Shown: positions 19,388 to 30,103, numbered from the stretch's first letter. The stretch is 64,000 nucleotides of DNA from Prionace glauca (GCA_037974335.1 CM075760.1:34543609-34607608), one strand, 5' to 3'. Numbers and translations: made by a program. Notes: generated by a model not told the origin, from the letters alone.

Positions 19388-20740
19388 ATGATGGATGTCA
19401 CTGGGCCATCGGAGAGCCTCAATCACCAGACCAGTTTCATTGATAGTCTCTCTGCCCTGTTCAACAAGGAGGATTTCAGCGACATCAAACTGATTGTGAA
19501 CAAAAAGCTCACGCTGAACGCCCACAGGTTCATCCTGGTCGTGCGAAGTGACGTCTTCAGGACCCTGTTGAACACTGAGCGTTGGTCGGATGCTAAAGGC
19601 CAGACTGTCCACCTCACTGAGGAAGAGGACTGCCTGGGTCACTTCCAGGATTTCCTGAGGTATCTGTACAGTGGGAGTGTCACCCTCAGCACTGAGAATG
19701 TGCAACCCCTTCACCTTCTGTCAGAGAAGTACAACATCCAGGAGCTGAGAGAAAGCTGCCAGCAGTTCATGTTGGCCAATGTGGCTGCCCCAGGCTCCTC
19801 CAACCGTGCCATCACATGGCAGAGGTATGCCAAGCTGACTGGCCTGACCCAACTGGAAGAGAAATGCCTCCGGTTTATAGCCTGGAACATTGGCAGCGTC
19901 ATAAAGTCTCCGGACTGGACATCAATGGAACCGCACCAACTCTCTGCTCTCCTCCAAAGGTCTGAATTGGTGCTGGAGGATGAAGTGATCCTTTTCCAAG
20001 CCCTGGTGAGATGGCTGTCTCTACATCCTGCCCACATCAAGGAAATGCTGCACCACATTCGCTATCCTATGATGCCCCCAGAGAAACTGTTTATTCTCCA
20101 AACCCCCGGAGGCCTACCCACGGCAATCTCTGACTACCTGCTCCGGGAGAGCTTGCTGGTTTACCAAGTGCACCTTTTGCCCATGGACTCCATCAGCCAA
20201 CGCTATGATATCAGCACCATCCCATTTACCATGAGATTGTACACATCAGCAAGTTTCAGCCACCACTGGGAAATCACAGGATATCAGAACATGAATAAAG
20301 GACCTATCGTGACATCGTTCTCGACCAGCCATTTCAAACTAAAGACTCAGTGGTATGTTAGCTTTGCCCCAAAAGGTCAAAGGATTTCAACTCAGCGGCC
20401 AAGGAACAATTATGACTATTACTCGGAATGTCAGACGGTTTGGCAGGAGGATGACTTTTCCACTCTCTCTGTCTCAGTGAGTAATTGTTATCCAGCTGGG
20501 AAGACACATTCTCACAAGCTGAGCATTCTGCTTTACCAATGTGTCAATGGAGTTTGGTTTGTGAATGATGTGAAGACCCTCCAGGTCCTACACACAGAGA
20601 AAGCTGAGATTAAAGATCTGATCCCCTTGCCAGAGCGAGATAAATACATCAGTAATGGCACAATGAAGCTGCACCTCATTGGACACACCATTGAGGAGAA
20701 ATCAGAGAAATCCCAGGGGATTGAAGTGTTCAATTCATGA
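19388..20740 (+). CDS. BTB-BACK protein of the LGALS3BP/BTBD17 family
   Basis: This is an intact 450-codon frame in one exon. The acceptor TTCACTGACAG ends at 19387 and the ATG is the first base of the exon. Residues about 15-125 are a BTB/POZ fold (FSDIKLIVNKKLTLNAHRFI, then FLRYLYSGSV). Residues about 135-245 are BACK-like (CLRFIAWNIGSV, then LLQRSELVLEDEVILFQAL, then IRYPMMPPEKLF). The C-terminal 180 residues match the tail found after BACK in LGALS3BP and BTBD17. There are no Kelch repeats, no SRCR domain and no signal peptide in this exon. In relatives an N-terminal secretion signal, and in LGALS3BP an SRCR domain, precede this part, so the gene may be a cytosolic variant or may have upstream coding exons I cannot see. 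The best-matching stretches look closer to BTBD17. An ISRE-like site at 15774 may drive it. Confidence 0.85.
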   Translation: MMDVTGPSESLNHQTSFIDSLSALFNKEDFSDIKLIVNKKLTLNAHRFILVVRSDVFRTLLNTERWSDAKGQTVHLTEEEDCLGHFQDFLRYLYSGSVTLSTENVQPLHLLSEKYNIQELRESCQQFMLANVAAPGSSNRAITWQRYAKLTGLTQLEEKCLRFIAWNIGSVIKSPDWTSMEPHQLSALLQRSELVLEDEVILFQALVRWLSLHPAHIKEMLHHIRYPMMPPEKLFILQTPGGLPTAISDYLLRESLLVYQVHLLPMDSISQRYDISTIPFTMRLYTSASFSHHWEITGYQNMNKGPIVTSFSTSHFKLKTQWYVSFAPKGQRISTQRPRNNYDYYSECQTVWQEDDFSTLSVSVSNCYPAGKTHSHKLSILLYQCVNGVWFVNDVKTLQVLHTEKAEIKDLIPLPERDKYISNGTMKLHLIGHTIEEKSEKSQGIEVFNS

Positions 20741-21060
20741 GGGGTCTGATAGGAGTAAGTGGGGAGAAACTGTTCCAACGAGCAAGAGGGTTGGTAACCA
20801 GAGGATGAATAGATTTAAAATGTGCAAAGAAACAAGAGTCGAGATTGAGGAGATGTCTATTTGACATGGTAAGATGTGATCTGGTTGGTGTGCACTGCTT
20901 GAATGGGTTGTGGAATCAGATTCATTAATTAACTTTGAAAAAAACAATCTGATACATTCTTAAAGTGGCAAAATTGCAGGGCTATTGGGAAAGATTTGGG
21001 CTTAATTGGATAACCATTTAAATCTCCAGTTAGTTCAACAGAACAATAATGTACCACTGG
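20741..21060 (+). other. 3' flank of the BTB-BACK gene
   Basis: No repeat was recognised. I see no AATAAA close to the stop. Confidence 0.4.
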
Positions 21061-21960
21061 GCGAGAAGGGCCATAAAATCCTGGTTCCCATCTCTGGTTA
21101 TTTTAATCTGGGCCCTGTCTGGGTTATTACTATCTGTTATTATTACACTTGAACCTTTTTGTACTACTCCAGACCTTGTCTGAGTTCACATTGTACACAG
21201 TTCTGTCTTGGTTACTGTGCCAGCCAAGCCCCTATTCAAATTACTGCAGACCTTCCCTTTGTTAATACTGTTTCTGGACCATGTTCATATTTCAAAGCAT
21301 TGAATCTCTCTCATGCAGAAAGAAGCCATTCAGTTCATCAAGCCTGCACTGACAATCCCACCTCAGTCCCAGCCCTATAACCCACATATTTACCCTGCTG
21401 ATTCCCCTGACACGAAGGAGCATTGCCAATCAACCTAACCTATACGTCTTTGGAGTGTGCGAGGAAACTGGAGCACCCAGAGGAAACCCTAGCAAACATG
21501 GGGAGAACATGCAGACTCCGCACAGGCAGTGATCCAAGCTGGGAATCAAACCTGGGTACCTGGTGCTGTGAGGCAGCAGTGCTACCACTGTACCATCGTG
21601 CTGCCCTATATTTATGTTAAACCAGGCTGTGTCTCAGCTTATGTTACATTAGACAATTGCTCTATTCTACATTTAACTCTCCTGATTAATAATTAGGCAA
21701 AACATCTGTTTAGATCATAGGAGGCCCTGGCTTTATACCACTGAAGACCAAATCTCTGTTATACTTCATAGGGATCTCTCTTAGTTACCGTTACATTAGA
21801 TTTTGCATCAGCTTATATTAGACTAGATATTCTCTATTAAAACTGCACCAGACCACATCTCAGTTTTAACTTGACATCGACCCTTTCTCACTACTGCTGC
21901 ATTCAATCATGTTTCTCACTGTAAATAGGTCTGATTCGTTAGACCTGAATTTAACTTGAC
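21061..21960. repeat. diverged repeats of a CAGACCTTGTCTGAGTT-type unit
   Basis: Phrases of the kind CCAGACCTTGTCTGAGTT and GGTTACTGTTACATTAGAC recur loosely every 40-60 bp. A SINE (21308-21605) interrupts the tract. It is probably a very old minisatellite. Confidence 0.35.
21308..21605 (-). mobile_element. SINE type B
   Basis: This is a minus-strand copy with decayed tail, body and head (GGCAGCAGTGCTACCACTGT). Confidence 0.8.
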
Positions 21961-22660
21961 CATTTCTATATTGTATCTGTTGTAATAACTAACAAGGTCA
22001 AGGAAGTCATTTGGATACTAACATGTGATGAAAGAAGTCACTTTGTTTTCTGTATTAACCACATATATTAATCAAATTACTGTATGATGAGTAACCAGTC
22101 ATGAAAGATGATTGTACAATTGATGAACCTTGATTAAGTTAGAAATAATGAATCAATAATCATATTGGAAAGACTGGATTTTCATTCAAAACTTAAGTTG
22201 AATTATTACATGTCTCTCTGTGAAAGAAACGGCAATTTCAGACAAACTGTTCTAATAATGAAGGATCCCCGATAAAGGTCCCGAGGAATGGTACATTATA
22301 ATCTTTAGTTTGATCCAGTGGATAGCAAAATACTTCAAAATTAAGAGATTTTAGCTCTCTTGTATTCTTGTCTGATGTACTGAGACTGGGTGGCCGCTGT
22401 TCCTAATAACTAATTGGATTAACCCGAACAGCAGTTAGACGTAATTATTAACCGAGGAGAAGCTTGACTCTGACACAGGGTGCTGGCCACTCAGGGGTTA
22501 AAAGTCAGGGCTCCGTAATGATTTGTTGCTGGCTGATTACTGAAGACACTCAGTCGAGGCAAGATTCCCATGTCCATGTCAGCAAGTGGGACTGTGTCTG
22601 AGACAGAGTTTTGAGAGCGGAATGCTGTGATGGATTAACACCTAGATAAAGTTGCAAAAG
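21961..22660. other. unassigned AT-rich spacer
   Basis: No coding frame, promoter island or known repeat was found. Confidence 0.35.
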
Positions 22661-22663
22661 TCA

Positions 22664-22865
22664 TTGATTTGATTTATTATCGTCAATGTATTGACATACA
22701 GTGAAAAGTATTGTTTCTTGTGTGCCGTACAGAGAAAGGGTACTTTACGTAGAGGAGAGGATGCAGAATACAGTGTTACAGTCATAAGAGTCAGAATAAA
22801 GTTTTAGAAGTGTAGAACGAGTAGAAGATAGAATTAGAGGGTTTGCTGGGCACAGCTTGCAAGAA
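22664..22865 (-). mobile_element. L2-like LINE 3' end
   Basis: GATTTGATTTATTATCGTCA with ACAGTGAAAAGTATTGTTTC is the minus-strand 3' end of the family at 34577. The inner part is a divergent variant. Confidence 0.6.
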
Positions 22866-23022
22866 GTCGCCACACTTCAGCATCATCTTGGAAATTTCCC
22901 TGGATTGATATGCAAACCCCTATCCTTTAATAATAATTTTAATGTTAATTTAATGTTGTAAAACTTATAATCCAAAGAATCCTGTCCTGCCTTAATTAAA
23001 TCTTGTTTGAATATACATTTTC

Positions 23023-23175
23023 TTTCATGGAGTGTGGGTGTCACCGACTAGGCCAGTATTATTATTGTCTATTCCTGATTGCCCTTGAGGTGGTGGTGAG
23101 CTGCCCTTCCTGAACCGCTGCAGTCCCTGTGGTTTGAGGTACGCTCGCAGTGCTGATAGGAAAGGAATTTACTTA
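23023..23175 (-). mobile_element. LINE R 3' end
   Basis: This matches 2190-2290 (GATTGCCCTTGAGGTGGTGG against the CTAATTGCCCTTGAGAAGGT block). Only about 150 bp are retained. Confidence 0.6.
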
Positions 23176-23384
23176 ATCATTCTTAGATTGGGGTGACTGA
23201 GATTAGTTTTTTACTGATAAGAAAATCAGAGTACAATCAGATAACACAGTGGGAAAGACATAAAAAGCTACTCTGGTGTGTTTTAATCAAGCCGATTTCG
23301 CATTTATCCAAAATATAACACTGCAGCCCAATTCAAGGAGTTATTAACACCAGCAGAAACAAACTCCAACTGTCAGAACTGAAA

Positions 23385-24203
23385 TATAGAACATTCACTG
23401 AACAGCAGGAGGCCATTCAGCCCATCATGTCTGTGCTGGCTGGAAAAGTATTGTCCAGTTTTGTCCTACTTTCCAGCTCTTGATCTGTCCCTCTGTGTGC
23501 TGCAGAATCTGAACTGCGTATCTAAGTTCCTGTTTAATGTGATGAGGGTTTGTGCCTCTCCTATCCTTTCAGGCAGTGAGTTCCAGATCCCCATGACTCT
23601 CGGTGAAATGATTCCTTCACTAACCCTCCTAATCCTTCAATCTTTCATTCATTAGATTTGAAAATTGAACACATTGTAATGATATTAAAAACTTGCCAAC
23701 TGGCTTCAGCTTTCTGCCACAAGATTTACTTCACATATACTTTTATAATTGATTAATCTGGTGACCAGAACTGTGCTCAGTTCTCTAGCTTGCTCTGATT
23801 AGCATTTTATAAATATAAACAGAATATGTTGGGTCTGGCAGCATCTGTGTGGAGAAACAGAGTTAATCTTTTGGATCTAAATGTCCAGCCTCCTTCATGG
23901 ATGTCTGGATGTTGACTCCAAATTCTCTCTGATCCTCTGTAATTCTCAGCATCATCCCCTTTATTGTTCATTCCCTTGTCTTGTCTAATGTCCCAAATTC
24001 ATTCTCCCTCACTGCTCCAGATCAAATTCCATGTGCCATTTTTCTGCCCATCTGACCAGCCCACTGATATATTCCTGCAGTCCACGGCTTTCTTCTGGAT
24101 TGTTAAACACAAATACAATTGTTGTATCATCTGCAAACTGAATCATGAACCTTACATTTAAGTCTAAGTTATTGATATATACCACAAAACTGTGGAACCA
24201 CAT
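23385..24203 (-). mobile_element. CR1-like LINE relic
   Basis: The minus-strand frame 24203-24009 keeps an RT core box (MIQFADDTTIV) and the following helix (WAEKWHMEFD). The segment 23385-23660 resembles a CR1 C-terminal end. A U1 repeat sits at 23818-23890. Confidence 0.6.
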
Positions 24204-24220
24204 TGGTAACCAGACACTAT

Positions 24221-25369
24221 TCAGTCCTGGATGTGATTAACAGCAGCAATAACAGCAGAATCCAACCCCTGCTGTCGCCTGTGAACTTGCTGGTGTTTCA
24301 GCAGGTTGTTTGACTGAGCGAATCCCTTCCCACACATGGAACAGTTGAACGGCCTTTCCCCAGTGTGAACTCGCTGGTGTTTCAGAAGATTCTGTTTACT
24401 TTTAAATCTCTTCTCACAATCAGAACATTCAAAGGGTCTCTGATCAGTGTGAACAAGTTGGTGTGTAGTCAGGTGGGATGACTGAGTGAATCTCTTGCCG
24501 CACAGGAGGCATGTGTGAGGTCTCTCTCCCGTGTGAACTCGCCGGTGTATCAGAAGGTCGGATGTGTCAATGAATTCCTGACAACACACGGGGCAGGTGA
24601 ACGGCCTCTCCCCGGTGTGAACTCGACGGTGTCTCAGAAGGTGGGCCAATCGAGTGAATCCCTTCCCACAGAGAGAGCAGGTGAATGGCCTCTCCCCAGT
24701 GTGAGTGTGCTGGTGTTTCAGAAGATCCTTTTTGCTTTTAAAAGTTTTCTCACATTCAGAACAATTGATAGGTCTCTGATCAGTGTGAACAAATCGGTGT
24801 TTCAGGAGCTGCGATGAACAAGTGAATCCCTTCCCACACACGGGGCAGATGAACGGCCTCTCTCCAGTGTGAGTGCGTTGATGGATCAGTAAATCCTTTC
24901 TGCTTTTAAAGTTCTTCTCACAGTCAGAACATTTAAATGGTCTCTGATCAGTGTGAACACTTTGGTGTGTCAGGAGGTGGGACGACTGAGTGAATCCCTT
25001 ACCACACATGTTGCAGATGAACGGCCTCTCCCCAGTGTGAGTGCGTTGGTGAATCAGTAAATCCTTTCTGCTTTTAAAGCTCTTCTCACAATCAGAACAT
25101 CTAAATGGTCTCTGATCAGAGTGAACCTGGTGGTGAGTCCGGAGGTTTGATAAGGCATTAAATCCCTTCCCACATTGAAGACAGGTGAATGGCCTCTCAC
25201 CAGTATGGACATGCTGGTGTGTGTACAGGCTGGATGACTGAGTGAATCCCTTCCCACACACAAAGCAGGTGAATGGTCTCTCCCCAGTGTGAATACGTCG
25301 ATGGGTTTCCAATTCAGACGGGTAATTGAATCCCATCCCACAGTCCACACATTTCCATGGTTTCTCCAT
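24221..25369 (-). CDS. ZNF C: intact 13-finger C2H2 protein
   Basis: This is a 382-codon intact frame starting at the family ATG (MEKPWKCVDCGMGF), with thirteen C2H2 fingers and a short tail (QQGLDSAVIAAVNHIQD). All thirteen keep the CX2C and HX3H pairs. Fingers alternate between two kinds: [12 protein letters not shown]-type fingers followed by TDQRP linkers, and CEKxFKSRKDLL-type fingers followed by TGERP linkers (fingers 4, 6, 8 and 12). This points to growth by duplication of a two-finger, 168-bp unit. A linker Glu is replaced by Gln in the TDQRP class. Finger 10 has CCQEF in place of CGKxF. The terminal exon starts at 25828. It is likely a nuclear DNA-binding factor; the target is unknown. 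No KRAB or other effector domain is in this exon. Confidence 0.9.
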   Translation of the reverse strand: MEKPWKCVDCGMGFNYPSELETHRRIHTGERPFTCFVCGKGFTQSSSLYTHQHVHTGERPFTCLQCGKGFNALSNLRTHHQVHSDQRPFRCSDCEKSFKSRKDLLIHQRTHTGERPFICNMCGKGFTQSSHLLTHQSVHTDQRPFKCSDCEKNFKSRKDLLIHQRTHTGERPFICPVCGKGFTCSSQLLKHRFVHTDQRPINCSECEKTFKSKKDLLKHQHTHTGERPFTCSLCGKGFTRLAHLLRHRRVHTGERPFTCPVCCQEFIDTSDLLIHRRVHTGERPHTCLLCGKRFTQSSHLTTHQLVHTDQRPFECSDCEKRFKSKQNLLKHQRVHTGERPFNCSMCGKGFAQSNNLLKHQQVHRRQQGLDSAVIAAVNHIQD

Positions 25370-25828
25370 GATTATTGACAGGCTATCGGGTGTAGGCGGA
25401 ATGCAGATTTGAGCTCACTATCAGATTAGCCATGATGTTATTAAATGACGGAACTGGCCTGTGGGGCCGAATGGCCTATTGCTGCTCCTTGTTCACATGG
25501 TGCAGGTGTCCTCATGTCTCTCCAGGTTATACAATCAGTTGAAACCAGGTTCACACAAAGAACACGAGTACGGTGTCCAGCTGATGTAAATGTGTTTTTT
25601 TTCACACTGTGTAACTGGTTAAAGATCTGCTCCAGCTGTGGAAAAATAACAGATGTCTGTGTCTCGGGGCTTTTCCAGTCACAATGATGTTGAGTAATTT
25701 CCCAAAGACAAAATAGGCAAACATTTCTCCTTCCACATTCATAGGCCTTTGATATTCAGATCCTGAAGAATTGTGTGACACTGTCAGATCCCAAGATATT
25801 TGGCTTGAATCGCCCGTCTGCAGATATT
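25370..25828 (-). other. ZNF C terminal-exon 5' part
   Basis: The acceptor CTCCTTTTCCAG ends at 25829. Two decayed finger relics precede the ATG (a TTTAACCAGTTACACAG segment and an AACCTGGTTTCAACTGATTG segment). A short insertion with LINE-tail character (ATGATGTTATTAAATGACGG) lies near 25430-25490. Confidence 0.6.
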
Positions 25829-25867
25829 CTGGAAAAGGAGTTTACATTGAATTATTTTGAATATACT

Positions 25868-26300
25868 AGACACAAATAAACCATTCAGTTTAATTCTTTT
25901 TATATGACACAGCTTCTCCCATCCCATATACCTCATCTCAGCCATTCAGTTGATTTTTCTATTTCTTTTTCTCTTGTGCGCTTCTCCCATTTCCTTTTGA
26001 AACAATCTCAGCACTTTCCTCAACTCATTTCTGTGGTAATTCTCAACCTGTGAGTGAACAAATTTGTCCTTATTGCCTTCCTGGATTTATTAGTAACTAT
26101 CTAGTATTTATGACTCTTTGTTTATTGATTGCTCCTCCTTTTAGATTCTGTCACAAATGGAAGCATTCTTTCCACATTTCCCCTGTCCGAGGCACTGATA
26201 ATTTTAAAGACTTGTATCAGGTCACTGCTCTACAGGAAAAAACTTCAATCCATTTAATTTTTCCTGAAAGCTGTAATCTCTGTTTACAAAAACCATCACA
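25868..26300 (-). mobile_element. CR1-like LINE relic in ZNF C intron
   Basis: The minus-strand segment resembles the 3' coding end of old CR1-like copies (GGTCACTGCTCTACAGG). The frame is lost. Confidence 0.35.
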
Positions 26301-26394
26301 ACCAATGCAGAATATAAATTACAGAGAGACAAATATTTCTATTGGGGTTGAGTTTTCTGTGTAAATCGTCAACTTGTAACTGTATGTAAAAACA

Positions 26395-27560
26395 GTTTTA
26401 AAAATCAGCCCACAATAGAAACGCTGAACAGACTCTTTCCTCCACTCCCAGTTTTCTCCCTCCCTCTCCTCTATCTGGGTTCAGTTCTCCAGTTCTTGTC
26501 TGCAGACTGACAATAAAACCGATGGATCTTATTGGGGGTGTTGGGTCCTCCAGGGGGTGTTTGTGAATCCTCCCAGGGTTTCCTTCCTTCCCAGAGATCA
26601 GAGTCCTCATTGATTTGAGGCCAAAGTGTATCCTCTTATTTATTGTCCCCCTCCCCCATCCTCTGATGTGAACCATCCTCCAGTGGCTGAGCCAGGATGG
26701 GGCCGTTAACCCGGGCCTGTTGCCGGGAGGGAGCAGCCCCGAAGCTACAAACCAGGGAGCTGACAATGATTCTGAAGGGTTTGCAGATTCACAAAGTGTT
26801 TCCAGACCCTCCCCAATATCCAGCCGCCGGTTCCAGCGCCTCCCCCTCCGCTGCTGCAATGTTCACTCCACATTCACCTGAGTGTTGGTCTCCAGCCCCG
26901 CCCCTCATTCACTCCAATTGGTTGGAGGACCAGCCCCGCCCCCTCTTCTTATTGGTCCGGAGCTGCCGTCAATCAGCCCCTGGGTATTGTTATGTGGAGC
27001 ATGCGCAGTGTCACTGCTGTCCTTGGCGCTGGTTTGTCCCGGAGAAGCGGAGTCAGCGTTAGGCGGTGGCTGGGAGGGTCTGGAAACACTTTGTGGATCC
27101 GCTTCAGAATCATTGTCAGCCGCCTGGTTTGCAGCTGCGGGGCTTCTCCCTCCCTCCCTCCCTCCCGGGAACAGACCCAGGTTAACGGCCCCATCCTGGT
27201 TTGGGAGCAGGAGCATGCGCAGTGCCTGGAGACAGACGGTCAGGAGCTCGAGCGAGCGGGTTTTAAATGGAGATTTTTACAAAGACCGAGTGTGGTCCAG
27301 AGCCCGAAATAAAACCAGAAATATAAATGGAGTTGGTGGGTGGTTGCTGAGGCTTTATAAACACCCGGCGTCAACTACAAACTCTCAATCTGCGAAGAAA
27401 ATTCCTCGGGCCTTCTGAAGCTTCAGGCCCGAGTTCACATCCGCCATCTTTGTCGGAAGCCAGGTACTGCAAAGCGCATGCGCATCCGCCATCTTTATTC
27501 CGGTAAATTGGAACAGCGCATGCGCAGCCACGGTAGTTCTTGAGGGTGAAACCAAATGAA
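26395..27560. promoter_or_regulatory. palindromic CpG promoter between ZNF C and ZNF D
   Basis: Segments 26690-26850 and 27060-27215 are inverted copies of each other; both contain GGTCTGGAAACACTTTGTG in one or the other orientation. The centre (26880-27010) has two GC boxes (CCCCGCCCC), CCAATTGG and TATTGG CCAAT boxes, and an NRF1-like GCATGCGCA. A further cluster at 27430-27530 has two GCGCATGCGC sites and two CCGCCATCTTT (YY1-like) sites. ZNF C lies to the left on the minus strand and ZNF D to the right on the plus strand. The core recurs at 47180-47340 and 47640-47745, and the left flank at 63820-64000. Frames here are composition artefacts. Confidence 0.7.
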
Positions 27561-27686
27561 TAACCCAGAGGGGACAAAAAATCAGAGATAGAGTTTGTTA
27601 TTAAGTCAATCCATTGTTGTAAAATCGGAAGTTAGGATTATAGCCAACAACAACTTATATTCATAAAATACCATTAATATCAGGAT

Positions 27687-27873
27687 GGTTTGCACTGCTG
27701 CCTCAGAGCTCCAGGTACTCTGGTTCGGTTCTAGCCTTAGGTCACTGTCTGCAGAGTTTGCACGTTATCCCTGTAGCTGTGTGGGTTTCACCTGTACGTT
27801 CTGGTTTCCTCTCACCATCCAAAGATGTGATGCTTAGGGGGATTGGCCATGTTACATTGCCCCTTCGTGTACA
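27687..27873 (+). mobile_element. SINE type B, first part
   Basis: Head and body run up to ATTGCCCCTTCGTGTAC. The SINE resumes at 28489 after an L2-like insertion. Confidence 0.7.
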
Positions 27874-28488
27874 AAGATTTGATTTAATTTGATTGTCACA
27901 TGTATTAACAGTGAAAATTATTGTTTCTTGCACGTTGTACAGGCCAAACCATTCATAGACAAAGACATGAGAGAGTGCAGAATATAGTCATGTTTAGGGT
28001 GTAGATCAACTTAATGCAAGGTAAGTCTGAAGCAGCAGGGAAGAAGCTGTTCTTGAGTCGGTCGGTACGTGACCTCAGACTTTTGTATCTTTTTTCAAAG
28101 GGAGAAAGTGGTAAAGAGGATGTCCGGGGTATGCGGGGTCCTTAATTATGCTGGCTGCTTTGCCGAGGCAGTGGGAAGTGTAGACAGAGTCAATGGATGG
28201 GAGGCTGGTTTGTGTGATGGATTGGGCTACATTCATGATCTTTTGTAGATCTTTCCAGTCTTGGGCAGAACAAGAGCCACACCAAGCTGCGATACAACCA
28301 GAAAGAATGCTTTCTATGGTGCATCTGTAAAAGATGTGCGTTGATGTGCTTTCTTAACTATAGTGTCGGCATGGGGAAATCAAGACCGGTTGTTGGTAAT
28401 CAGGACACCTAAAAATTTGAAGTTCTCGACGCTTTCTACTTCATTCCTGTTGATGTAAATAGGGGTATGTTCTCCTTTACGCACTGCT
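27874..28488 (-). mobile_element. L2-like LINE 3' part inserted in a SINE
   Basis: The minus-strand 3' end (GATTTGATTTAATTTGATTG) is followed by RT C-terminal sequence (block GGAAGAAGCTGTTCTTGAGT). AAAGAT at 27873 and AAGATG at 28491 may be the target duplication. Confidence 0.75.
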
Positions 28489-28620
28489 TTAAGATGTGCA
28501 TGTAAGGGGGATTAGTGGGGTAAAAATGTGGGTTACAGGTATAGATCAGGGGGAAAATATTCAGAAAGTCGATGCAGACTTGATGGGCCAAATGATTTCC
28601 TTCTGCATTCTAGGAATTCT
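28489..28620 (+). mobile_element. SINE type B, second part
   Basis: The type-B tail (GGGGGATTAGTGGGGTAAA then CTTGATGGGCCAAATGATTT) completes the SINE at 27687. Confidence 0.7.
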
Positions 28621-28812
28621 TTGAGAATTCATCCCTGCGCACTGAAGGTCTGGTCACTAATGTTGGAGTGATTAAAATAGGGAATGTGCAGGAAGCCAGA
28701 ATCGGAGCAATGTAGAGGTGATTCCAGAGATAGGGGGGAACTGGCATTGCAGTGATTTGTACAAATTAGTTGTAAGGATGCATGAAAAATATGCAACATT
28801 TCATTTGGATCT

Positions 28813-29125
28813 CATGGAATCCTACAGTGCAGAAGGAGGCCATCCAGTCCATCGAGTCTGCACTGAACACAGTCCCATGCAGGCCCTATCGCCATTACCC
28901 CATGCATTTACCTTAGCTAGACCCCCTGACACTAAGGGGTAATTTAGCATAGCCAATCCACCTAAAACACACATCTTTGGACTCTGGGAAGAAATTGGAG
29001 CACCCAAAGGAAACCCATGCAGACACAGGGAGAATATGTAACTTACAGACACATAGTGATCCAAGCTGGGAATCAAACGCAGGTACCTGGTGCTGTGATG
29101 CAGCAGTGCTAACCACTGTGCTGCC
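28813..29125 (-). mobile_element. SINE type B
   Basis: This is a complete minus-strand copy, tail CCTACAGTGCAGAAGGAGG at 28821, head ending GCTAACCACTGTGCTGCC. Confidence 0.85.
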
Positions 29126-29269
29126 TTTTCCCCAGGGAGGAGGGAGTACTGGGAGAGAGGTTTACTGTTTTTGGGAACAACAGCAGAAAAGATATTGTTT
29201 CAAAATTAGATTCATCTGATCAGAATTTCTGTGCTGGACTGACAGTAGTTTTGTAAACTCCTTTTACAG

Positions 29270-29569
29270 GATATTTGAAGCGGAAGATTTACAGTCAGAA
29301 AAATGGAATCAAGATTTAACAGTCACTCGATTCACCAGCACCTGAACACTATCAGCCTTTTAACATGGAGTGCAGGAAAAAATTTCAACATCAATGTGAC
29401 TGGAAAAGCACTGAGACACACATATAACCGAGTGAGAGTTTTCCAATGAACTGACTGTGGAAAGAGCTTTAACCAGTTACACAGCCTGAAAAAAGATCAC
29501 ACCATTCACAGCAATGTGAATCTGTGCATGTGTTCTTTGTGTGGACAAAGCTTCAACTAATCACCCAAT
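29270..29569 (+). other. ZNF D terminal-exon 5' part
   Basis: The acceptor CTCCTTTTACAG ends at 29269 and the exon starts GATATTTGAAGCGG. Finger relics with stops lie near 29455-29560 (GGAAAGAGCTTTAACCAGTT and TTTGTGTGGACAAAGCTTC). Confidence 0.65.
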
Positions 29570-30103
29570 ATGGAGAGACATGATGATATTGACATCATAG
29601 AGAAACCATGGATGTGTGGGGACTGTGGGAAAGCATTCACTTGCCCATCCAAACTGGAAACTCATCGACACAGCCACACTGGGGAGAGACCCTTCACCTG
29701 CCCTGTGTGTTGGAAGGAATTTACTCAATCATCCTGTCTAATATTACACCAGTGAGTTCACGCTGGAGAGAGACCATACACTTGCTCTGTTTGTGGCAAG
29801 GGATTCATCCAGATGTATAACCTGCAATTACACCGGAGAGTTCACACCGGGGAGAGGCCGTTCACCTGCTCCATGTGTGGGAAGCGATTCATTAATTCAT
29901 CCAACCTTGTGATACACCAGCGAATTCACAGTGAGGAGAGGCTATTCAGCTGCACTGACTGTGGAAAGAGCTTCAGACATTCATCCAGCCTCAAAGCACA
30001 TCAGCGACTTCACACTGGGGAGAGACCATTCACCTGCTCAGAGTGTGGGAAGGGATTCACCACCTCCTCCCACCTGGTGACACACCAGCGACTTCATGAG
30101 TGA
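29570..30103 (+). pseudogene. ZNF D: six-finger C2H2 gene with one internal TGA
   Basis: The usual start codon at the MEKPW position has become ATA (IEKPWMC), so the frame uses an in-frame ATG twelve codons earlier (MERHDDIDI). Six fingers follow in one frame. A TGA at 29753-29755 replaces the Arg codon CGA in the HQRVH end of finger 2. An internal Met at 29813 could start a four-finger product. The array ends HQRLHE and a stop; beyond it, VQGVDSAVAAAVNHIQE is still readable and matches the tail of ZNF C, so this terminal stop is also derived. It lies to the right of the 26.4-27.6 kb promoter. Either dead or a shortened gene. Confidence 0.8.

Noticed and set aside
19388-20740. Kelch-like (KLHL) protein
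   Set aside because: BTB and BACK are present but the C-terminal part has no Kelch GG or W repeats; it fits the LGALS3BP/BTBD17 tail instead.
26398-27418. Long frames on both strands (up to 178 codons)
   Set aside because: They lie in the palindromic CpG promoter, mirror each other, and show no domain.
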